Below, one piece after another: positions 5,402-10,821 of a stretch of DNA of 10,821 nucleotides. Source of the DNA: an uncultured Candidatus Melainabacteria bacterium (GTDB lineage: Bacteria; Cyanobacteriota; Vampirovibrionia; Gastranaerophilales; Gastranaerophilaceae); assembly GCA_937895785.1 (NCBI GenBank), contig CALBKW010000025.1, positions 1-10,821 of the forward strand, given 5' to 3'. Position 1 is the first letter of the stretch. Every line of letters starts with the position of its first letter. Made by a program: the position numbers and the translations under genes. Below the pieces are notes generated by a model, which had not been told where the DNA came from, did no database searches, and was given only the letters and a program-made list of their open reading frames with translations.

Positions 5402-5475
<74 letters not shown>

Positions 5476-5512
5476 ATTTAGATTTTTTTTTGAGCTTTCA
5501 CTCTGTAAAATC

Positions 5513-5541
5513 ATTCTACCACACAAAAAAAATCTATGCAA
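5513..5541 (-). promoter_or_regulatory. tRNA-Arg promoter
   Basis: On the minus strand TTGCAT (forward 5536-5541) and TAGAAT (forward 5513-5518) are spaced by 17 bp. Transcription should start near 5506, leaving a 5' leader of about 31 nt for RNase P to remove. Confidence 0.65.
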
Positions 5542-5593
5542 CCTAAAAATTTTTAATGTATAATTTTTATATAAATTATTAGTATTTAGAGGA
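5536..5593 (+). promoter_or_regulatory. alaS promoter and ribosome site
   Basis: TATAAT at 5559-5564 is a perfect -10 box. The hexamer 17 bp upstream, ATGCAA (5536-5541), is a poor -35 and is the complement of the tRNA -35, so the two divergent promoters share this spot. The leader is about 29 nt and ends with GAGGAA (5588-5593), too short for a T-box. Confidence 0.5.
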
Positions 5594-5599
5594 ATTTTT

Positions 5600-8188
5600 A
5601 TGTTAAAAGGAAACGAAATTAGAAAACTTTATTTAGACTTTTTCAAGGACAAGCACCAACACACAATTGTTGAAAGTTCGTCACTTGTTCCTGATAATCC
5701 TACTGTATTGCTTACTACAGCAGGCATGTTACAATTTTTACCTATTTTCTTAGGCATTGTTAAATCACCTTATGATCCAGCGCGTGCAACTTCTTGTCAA
5801 AAATGTGCTCGTGCTGGTGGTAAGGATTCAGATATTGAAAATGTTGGTAGAACTCCACGCCATCACACATTCTTTGAAATGTTAGGTAATTTCTCTTTTG
5901 GCGATTACTACAAAAAAGAAATTATCCCTTGGGCATGGGATTTCGTTACAAATGTTTTGAAGTTAGACAAAGATAGACTTTGGATTACAATTTTTGAAAC
6001 TGATGACGAGGCTTATGATATTTGGCGCAGTGTCGGTGTTCCAGCCGAAAGAATTAAACGCAAAGGTAAAAAGGATAACTTCTGGGGACCTCCAGGGGCA
6101 TCTGGTTCTTGCGGTCCATGTTCTGAAATTCACTACGATTTAGGTGAAGAATACAAATGTGATGATCCAAATTGTGGTATTGATACTTGTGAATGTGACC
6201 GTTGGGTTGAAATTTGGAACTTGGTATTTACTGAATTGTATCAAGATGAAGAAGGCAACCAATCTCCACTTGAAAAGAAAAATGTTGACACAGGCATGGG
6301 CTTAGAACGTATTGCAATGGTTTGCCAAGGTGTTGCTTCAACATTTGAAACTGATTTACTTCGTCCAATTTTAGACAAAGTTGTTGAAATGAGTGGCGTA
6401 CCTTACAAAAAATCAGACAAGACAGATATTTCTTTAAGAATTATCACAGACCATGCTCGTTGCGTAACCTTCTTAATCAACGACGGAGTAATCCCAGGAA
6501 ATGAAGGTAGAAGTTATGTTTTACGTATGATTTTACGTCGTGCATTACGTCACGGTAAAATCTTAGGCATGGATTTACCATTCTTATATAAATTAGTTGA
6601 TGTTGTGGTTGAAAACTACGGTGAAGCTTATCCTGATTTAATCAAGAACAAGGCTAAAATTGTTGACACTATCAAGAAGGAAGAAGAACGTTTCAACAAA
6701 ACTCTTGATAGAGGTTACAAATTGTTGAATGAATTTATCGACAACAAAAAAGATATTGATGGCGAAAGCGCATTCAAATTGTACGATACATTCGGATTCC
6801 CATTTGAGTTAACAAAAGAAATTGCAGAGGAAAATGGCTTAAAAGTTGACGAAGACGGCTTTAAATCAGCAATGAAAGAACAAAAAGACCGTGCAAAGGC
6901 TGCAACTCAAAAGATTTCAGTAACAGGCGATATCAAATATGCTAAAGTTGAGGAAAAAGTTGGTGCAACAAACTTTGTAGGTTACACAGACTTAGAATGT
7001 GATGCAAAAATTCTTGAAACTTTAGATGGCGAAGGATACGTTGATGTTGTTCTTGACAAAACTCCATTCTATGCTGAATGTGGTGGTCAAGTTGGCGATT
7101 CTGGTGTAATTGAAAATGATTCAATGAAATTGGAAGTATTAACAACTTTCAAAGTTAATAAATTATTTGTACACCGTTGCGAACTTGTAAATGGTGAAAT
7201 TGAAATCGGTGCAAGTGTAAAAGCGACAGTAGACAAAGAACGTAGAGGTCAAATTAAAGTTCATCACACATCTGCTCACTTGTTGCAATCAGCTTTACAA
7301 CACGTATTAACAGGTGATGTTCACCAAGCAGGTTCTCAAGTTGAAGAAAACAGAATGCGTTTTGACTTCACGTTTGACAGAGCAATGACAGAAAAAGAAA
7401 TTCAAAAGACAGAAGATTTGATGAATGAATGGATTTCAGAGGATTTGCCAGTTGAAACAAAAGTTATGAATATTGACGAAGCTCGTCAAACAGGAGCAAT
7501 GGCTTTATTCGGTGAAAAATACGAAGATGAAGTTAGAGTTGTATCAATCGGAGATGTTTCAAAAGAATTTTGTGCTGGTTGTCATGCCTCTCACACTGGT
7601 CAATTGAGATTAGCTAAAATTGTTTCAGAATCTGCAATTGCTGCTGGTACAAGACGTATTGAAGTTGTAGTTGCTAAAGCTGCCTTAAATTACTTAACAG
7701 AAAAAGCAAATGCAATGGATAAACTGGCAACAAAATTCAAAGCACACTTTGATGAAGTTGAAGGTCGTGTAGAAAAGCTTATGGAAGAAAACAAAGAACT
7801 TCAAAAGGAACTTACAACAGTAAAATCTGCGCAAGCAAAAGACAAGTTCAAAGAATTTGCATCAAAAGCACTTGATGTAAATGGTGGAAAATTGTTTGTA
7901 CAAAAGATGGAACAATTGGATTCTAACGCACTAAAAGAAGGTGTTGAAATGCTTGCAAACAAACTTGGAGAATCTGTAATTGTTGTAGTTGCAGGTACTT
8001 CAATCTTCGTTAAGGTTTCCGACAACTTTGTTAAAAACGGTGTAAATGCAGGAAACATCGTGAAAGAAATTGCAACAGCAACAGAAGGTAAAGGTGGCGG
8101 ACGTCCACAATTCGCTCAAGGTGCAGTTAAGAACCTTGACAAGGTTGATGCAGTTCTTGCAGAAATTGAAAATAAATTAAAAGCGTAA
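5600..8188 (+). CDS. alaS: Alanyl-tRNA synthetase
   Basis: This cytoplasmic class II synthetase activates alanine with ATP, charges tRNA-Ala and removes misactivated Ser/Gly. Full length (862 aa). The aminoacylation domain has motif 2 at RHHTFFEMLGNFSFGDYY (87-104) and motif 3 at GMGLERIAM (232-240). The editing domain has the zinc pairs HTSAH (H556, H560) and CHASH (C661, H665). A helical linker near 710-745 leads to the C-Ala/DHHA1 domain, ending with GGGRPQFAQG near 830. A Cys-rich insertion after the catalytic CGPCSE stretch (C187, C192, C197, C199) may bind a second metal; several lineages have this variant, while E. coli does not. The ATG at 5600 follows GAGGAA at 6 nt. Codon use is visibly less AT-biased than in the element to the left, as expected for a core host gene. 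The gene is monocistronic and ends in a strong bidirectional terminator. Confidence 0.98.
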   Translation: MLKGNEIRKLYLDFFKDKHQHTIVESSSLVPDNPTVLLTTAGMLQFLPIFLGIVKSPYDPARATSCQKCARAGGKDSDIENVGRTPRHHTFFEMLGNFSFGDYYKKEIIPWAWDFVTNVLKLDKDRLWITIFETDDEAYDIWRSVGVPAERIKRKGKKDNFWGPPGASGSCGPCSEIHYDLGEEYKCDDPNCGIDTCECDRWVEIWNLVFTELYQDEEGNQSPLEKKNVDTGMGLERIAMVCQGVASTFETDLLRPILDKVVEMSGVPYKKSDKTDISLRIITDHARCVTFLINDGVIPGNEGRSYVLRMILRRALRHGKILGMDLPFLYKLVDVVVENYGEAYPDLIKNKAKIVDTIKKEEERFNKTLDRGYKLLNEFIDNKKDIDGESAFKLYDTFGFPFELTKEIAEENGLKVDEDGFKSAMKEQKDRAKAATQKISVTGDIKYAKVEEKVGATNFVGYTDLECDAKILETLDGEGYVDVVLDKTPFYAECGGQVGDSGVIENDSMKLEVLTTFKVNKLFVHRCELVNGEIEIGASVKATVDKERRGQIKVHHTSAHLLQSALQHVLTGDVHQAGSQVEENRMRFDFTFDRAMTEKEIQKTEDLMNEWISEDLPVETKVMNIDEARQTGAMALFGEKYEDEVRVVSIGDVSKEFCAGCHASHTGQLRLAKIVSESAIAAGTRRIEVVVAKAALNYLTEKANAMDKLATKFKAHFDEVEGRVEKLMEENKELQKELTTVKSAQAKDKFKEFASKALDVNGGKLFVQKMEQLDSNALKEGVEMLANKLGESVIVVVAGTSIFVKVSDNFVKNGVNAGNIVKEIATATEGKGGGRPQFAQGAVKNLDKVDAVLAEIENKLKA

Positions 8189-8203
8189 GTTTTTAAATAA
8201 AAG

Positions 8204-8244
8204 AAAAAGAAGCGCCGAAGGCATTGCCTTCGGCGCTTCTTTTT
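8204..8244. terminator. Strong bidirectional terminator between alaS and the DtxR-type gene
   Basis: GAAGCGCCGAAGGC (8209-8222) pairs perfectly with 8226-8239 around a 3-nt ATT loop, flanked by five A on the left and five T on the right. It serves both convergent genes. Confidence 0.95.
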
Positions 8245-8256
8245 CTAACCATAAAA

Positions 8257-8640
8257 TTATAAATTATTATTTTTTACGTATTCCTTAATCTTTTTAAATG
8301 CAGTTGGGGTAATAATATGTTCAATACGGCATGCGTTTATTTCTGCTTCTTCTTGAGAAAGTTCAAGAACAGAGCTAAAAAATTTGCATAGAGTGTTATG
8401 TTTCATGATAATTTCTTTTGCTAATTTAACACCTTCGCTTGTAAGTTCTATAGGTTGATATCTGCCGTAGCTGATGTAGCCTTTTTGTTCCAAGCGTTGT
8501 AGGGCTTCTGTAACAGAGGCTCTTGCAATTCCGAATTTATTTGCGATATCGACAGCTTTTACACTTGATTTAGTTTCTACAGTTTCGTAGATAAATTCTA
8601 AGTAATCTTCTAATGTTGCTGAAATTTTCAATTTTGTCAT
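8257..8640 (-). CDS. DtxR/MntR-family metal-dependent transcriptional regulator, 127 aa
   Basis: Metal-bound dimers of this family repress Mn or Fe uptake genes. The start is the ATG at 8640 ([18 protein letters not shown]); an in-frame TTG at 8658 lies upstream of the likely transcription start. Residues about 8-68 form the winged helix, with recognition helix [12 protein letters not shown] (39-50) and wing [13 protein letters not shown] (55-67). The dimerisation/metal domain follows (75-127). There is no SH3-like third domain, as in MntR. Candidate ligands by alignment from memory are D12, E15, H81, C104, E107 and H108. The Asp at the first site is like MntR, whereas Cys at 104 is like DtxR, so metal preference cannot be read directly. 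There is no Shine-Dalgarno site and the -10 box (TATAGT) ends 6 nt before the ATG, so the mRNA is probably leaderless. It converges with alaS and diverges from dut; no transporter gene is in the window to confirm its target. Confidence 0.88.
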   Translation of the reverse strand: MTKLKISATLEDYLEFIYETVETKSSVKAVDIANKFGIARASVTEALQRLEQKGYISYGRYQPIELTSEGVKLAKEIIMKHNTLCKFFSSVLELSQEEAEINACRIEHIITPTAFKKIKEYVKNNNL

Positions 8641-8646
8641 AACGAT

Positions 8647-8676
8647 ACTATAACACAAAAGTTTTTATGTTATCAT
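8647..8676 (-). promoter_or_regulatory. Promoter of the DtxR-type gene with overlapping inverted repeat
   Basis: On the minus strand TATAGT (forward 8647-8652) is preceded after 18 bp by ATGATA (forward 8671-8676), predicting a start at about 8640, the A of the start codon. ATAACA (8650-8655) is inverted as TGTTAT (8668-8673) with 12 bp between and overlaps the promoter, so it is a candidate autoregulatory operator. It lies 34 nt before dut and could also influence that gene. Confidence 0.45.
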
Positions 8677-8706
8677 TTTTGTAGGTATAAAAGGAGATTA
8701 GGAAGT

Positions 8707-9141
8707 ATGATTTTAAAGATTGAAAGATTAGCACACAACAAGGTGTTACCAGAATATAAAACAGAAGGCGCTGCAGGTATGGACTTGTGCGCAGCTATAA
8801 GCGAACCTGTAACATTAAAACCATTGGAAAGAAAATTAATACCAACTGGTTTGAAAATTGAATTGGAGCATGGTTACGAAGCACAAATTCGTCCTCGTTC
8901 AGGTTTGTCAATTAAACACGGTATTACATTGATAAACTGTATTGGTACAATTGACGAGGATTACAGAGGTGAAGTTTGTATCCCTATGGTAAATGTTTCA
9001 AACGAAGAATATACAATTTTGCCAGACGAAAGAATTGCTCAAATGGTAATTGCAAAATACGAACAAGCTAAAATTGAGGTAGTGACAGAACTTACAGAAA
9101 CATCACGCGGTGAAGGCGGTTTCGGTTCAACAGGTAAATAG
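8707..9141 (+). CDS. dut: dUTP diphosphatase (dUTPase)
   Basis: The enzyme hydrolyses dUTP to dUMP and pyrophosphate, keeping uracil out of DNA and feeding thymidylate synthesis; the family is a homotrimer in the cytoplasm. At 144 aa it has the usual length and all five motifs: AAGMDLCA (22-29), RPRSGLS (62-68), [10 protein letters not shown] (80-89, with the catalytic Asp/Tyr region), RIAQMVI (109-115) and the C-terminal [10 protein letters not shown] (134-143) that closes over the substrate. The ATG at 8707 follows AAGGAG (8691-8696) and GGAAG (8701-8705). A TATAAC at 8649-8654 with a weak TTTTCA upstream, or TATAAA at 8686-8691, may be its -10. It is divergent from the DtxR-type gene and ends in its own terminator, so it is probably monocistronic. 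Composition resembles alaS, so it reads as a host gene rather than a phage dUTPase. Confidence 0.96.
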   Translation: MILKIERLAHNKVLPEYKTEGAAGMDLCAAISEPVTLKPLERKLIPTGLKIELEHGYEAQIRPRSGLSIKHGITLINCIGTIDEDYRGEVCIPMVNVSNEEYTILPDERIAQMVIAKYEQAKIEVVTELTETSRGEGGFGSTGK

Positions 9142-9172
9142 AAATATATATAATAAAAATAAAAAAGTTTTT

Positions 9173-9201
9173 CAGGCGCAAGCGAAGCTTGCGCCTGTTT
9201 T
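9173..9201 (+). terminator. Intrinsic terminator of dut
   Basis: CAGGCGCAAGC (9173-9183) pairs with GCTTGCGCCTG (9187-9197) around a GAA loop and is followed by TTTT. A-rich sequence on the left (with GTTTTT just before the stem) gives it some activity in the other direction as well. Confidence 0.92.
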
Positions 9202-9230
9202 GTATTGGCACACATACAAACAAAAAATAA

Positions 9231-9399
9231 TGTCATTCCAGAATGTTAAATTATTAGAGAATAAATAAAAGGTAGTTATCTGGAATCTTATTAATTAAAA
9301 TGTTTGATAGGAAGATTTGTAAGATGCTGTCACACGGGGGACAGGCTCACAAAACTCATTCTTCGTTTGTTCGCTTTGTCAAACAAGTTCAGCATGACA
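9231..9399. repeat. Repeat-like intergenic element, about 169 bp, with nested inverted repeats
   Basis: This stretch has no coding potential. TGTCAT (9231-9236) at its left is inverted as ATGACA (9394-9399) at its right. Inside, ATTCCAG (9235-9241) is inverted as CTGGAAT (9280-9286), and ATGCTG (9324-9329) is inverted as CAGCAT (9390-9395). A GC-richer patch (9331-9350) contrasts with the surroundings. The pattern looks like two adjacent copies of a dispersed palindromic repeat, or a small MITE-like element, of the 'GTCATxCTGAA...CAGxAT' style common between bacterial genes. From 9400 to 9511 I see only AT-rich sequence with a short GTTTAAT tandem (9404-9417). Confidence 0.45.
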
Positions 9400-9523
9400 A
9401 TATGTTTAATGTTTAATTTCTAGTTTTTTCTTAACAATCTTAAAAAAATAAGTGTAGATTAGGCAATTTTAATTCGAAAAAATACTTTAATAATTATCGG
9501 TACATTATTTTATGGGATTTGGC

Positions 9524-10821
9524 ATGAATATTCAAAATTTATTAAACGTTAATTTTACTGGAAAAGTTGATGAAAACAAAGGTACAGAAAGAAAATCTTA
9601 TTTAGCACCACAAAAACCTGATACTTTTGAAAGAACAACTGAAACTAAAGTTGCTCCTAAAAAAGATAACATGTTAGATAAAATTGCTAAAATGTACAAC
9701 AAAATGACTCCATTAAAATTGGACAAAGAAAGTTCTGATTTGATGATGCAAGATAATCTTGATGCAGGTAAAGTTCTTGCCTTGTCTAAAGAAATGACAA
9801 TGAGCGACACTAAAAAAGTTACATTAAGAAGATGTGCTTATGATAAAGAAAATAATTACGTAATGAAAGCCCTAGGTAAAAACGGCTCAACATTAAGACT
9901 TTTAGACAAAGATTTAAACACACTTGAACAAGAAAATATTCAATTAAAATTTGACGCTAAAGGTAAACCCGTTAGCAAAAAAGTTATGACAAATGACTTT
10001 AGAACAAATACTTTCAATGAAACAAAATTTGAGTTTTCTAAAGAAGGTTATCCTATGATGACAGAAGCCATTAAGATTTGTCGTGATAAAAATGGTAATT
10101 TAAAAAGAAAAGAATTCTATGAAAAATCTGACGTTGGCGGTATGTTCAACGTAAAATACGAATATCCTAATGGAAAAGTTAGACAAGTTGCAAAAGCAAC
10201 TGTTGATAAAAAAACTGGTCATACTTTAATTGAAAAAGACATGCGTTCAACAGACATGACAAGAACTCAATTTAGATATGAAGATGATCCAAACGGCAAC
10301 AGAATTGTTGATTACAAAATTACGGATAAAAACGGTAAAGTTTTAATGAAACAATCTCAAACTTTTGAAGTTTTAGGTGAAAACAAATTCCGTTCATCAA
10401 GAAACGACAAATCTTATTCAATCGAATATGATAAAAAAGAAAATACTTTAACTGTAATAGATGAACAAAAAGACGAAGGCGTTAAAATTCCAGTCAAAGA
10501 CTTTATTGTTCCAAAAGAACAAGGCGACAGAACTAACCCTGAAAAAGTTAACGCAAGCGAACAAAAAATCATTAATATGTTAAAGAAAATCCCTGGGGAC
10601 GAATTATTTAACTTAGAGCGAACAACTGTTCAAATTGAAGACATTGATGATAAATTAGGTTCATATTGCAGTCCTAGAATTTATCAAGTAGGTGAAAACG
10701 TGATGGCTTTCTCAACATTAAATGTTTCAGACGATCCATTTGTATTCTTACATGAATTAGGTCACTCTACAGACATGTGCGGAAAACCTGTAGATTTAAA
10801 ATTAAATGACAAAGGTGAAGC
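9524..10821 (+). CDS. Putative zinc metalloprotease-like protein, N-terminal 432 residues (runs off right edge)
   Basis: The frame is open to the window end. ATG 9524 (MNIQNLLNVNFTGK) is preferred; a GGGA six bases upstream may act as a weak ribosome site. An in-frame ATG at 9512 would add four residues. No strong promoter or Shine-Dalgarno sequence is visible. There is no signal peptide or membrane helix. After a short N-terminal tag (NVNFTGK) the first 330 residues are Lys/Asp-rich and beta-like, with recurring 'YD/DKNGK' style turns (for example TDKNGK near 267), suggesting repeated strand-turn-strand units. At residues 410-414 is HELGH within FLHELGHSTDM, the HExxH zinc and catalytic motif of metallopeptidases; the third ligand would be beyond the window. 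The family is unrecognised; similarity to lethal-factor-like peptidases is possible. It could be an effector, a secreted enzyme exported by an unrecognised route, or an inactive relative. Confidence 0.75.
   Translation, partial: MNIQNLLNVNFTGKVDENKGTERKSYLAPQKPDTFERTTETKVAPKKDNMLDKIAKMYNKMTPLKLDKESSDLMMQDNLDAGKVLALSKEMTMSDTKKVTLRRCAYDKENNYVMKALGKNGSTLRLLDKDLNTLEQENIQLKFDAKGKPVSKKVMTNDFRTNTFNETKFEFSKEGYPMMTEAIKICRDKNGNLKRKEFYEKSDVGGMFNVKYEYPNGKVRQVAKATVDKKTGHTLIEKDMRSTDMTRTQFRYEDDPNGNRIVDYKITDKNGKVLMKQSQTFEVLGENKFRSSRNDKSYSIEYDKKENTLTVIDEQKDEGVKIPVKDFIVPKEQGDRTNPEKVNASEQKIINMLKKIPGDELFNLERTTVQIEDIDDKLGSYCSPRIYQVGENVMAFSTLNVSDDPFVFLHELGHSTDMCGKPVDLKLNDKGE

Noticed and set aside
6942..8058. Two minus-strand frames inside alaS
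   Set aside because: Shadows of a full-length conserved gene in another frame.
9039..9810. Minus-strand frames opposite the dut end and the protease-like gene
   Set aside because: The first runs through the dut terminator; the second is opposite a long open frame with the HELGH motif.

Overview
The window comes from an AT-rich bacterial chromosome. Housekeeping genes (alaS, dut, a DtxR/MntR-type regulator, tRNA-Arg) fill the right half, and a sparser, even more AT-rich accessory region fills the left half. The host could be a gut Gastranaerophilales/Melainabacteria-type bacterium. This is a tentative inference: AlaRS has a Cys-rich insertion, genes are separated by short bidirectional hairpin terminators, and the last gene encodes a metalloprotease-like protein with a short N-terminal 'NFTGK' tag of a kind I associate with that group.

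Left accessory part (1-2180). A minus-strand membrane protein runs off the left edge. Next is a plus-strand protein of 157 aa resembling the PBECR-type (barnase/EndoU/colicin/RelE-like) phage nuclease domains. Its near-consensus promoter ends 7 nt before the ATG, so the mRNA should be leaderless. Convergent with it is a compact minus-strand small RNA gene of about 83 nt. It has its own promoter, an 11-bp closing stem, three hairpins (two with complementary loops) and a U-tract that touches the nuclease stop codon. An AT-rich intergenic region then precedes an unrecognised 367-aa protein.

Integrative element core (about 2257-5400). A perfect TTGACA-17-TATAAT promoter drives a leader of about 210 nt. 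The leader contains two hairpins whose 11-nt loops are exact reverse complements of each other. It feeds three overlapping genes (a Cys-rich small protein, a 65-aa protein and an HNH nuclease-like protein), followed by a small excisionase-type HTH protein and a tyrosine integrase. The integrase promoter lies between the arms of a perfect 14-bp inverted repeat. The integrase ends 165 nt before the 3' end of tRNA-Arg(TCT), the usual layout for a tRNA-targeted element, but I found no second att copy in the window.

Host part (5402-10821). tRNA-Arg (minus strand) and alaS (plus strand) are divergent. A strong bidirectional terminator separates alaS from a convergent 127-aa DtxR/MntR-family regulator, which is probably also leaderless. 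dut is divergent from the regulator across an inverted repeat that could be the regulator's operator. After the dut terminator comes a repeat-like intergenic segment of about 170 bp, then the 5' part of a gene whose product carries an HELGH zinc-protease motif and which runs off the right edge.

How it may work together: the nuclease plus convergent RNA looks like a possible toxin-antitoxin or defence pair. The leader RNA, HNH operon, xis and int look like a minimal mobile element or phage-satellite-like module. Both proposals are inferences from layout and structure.
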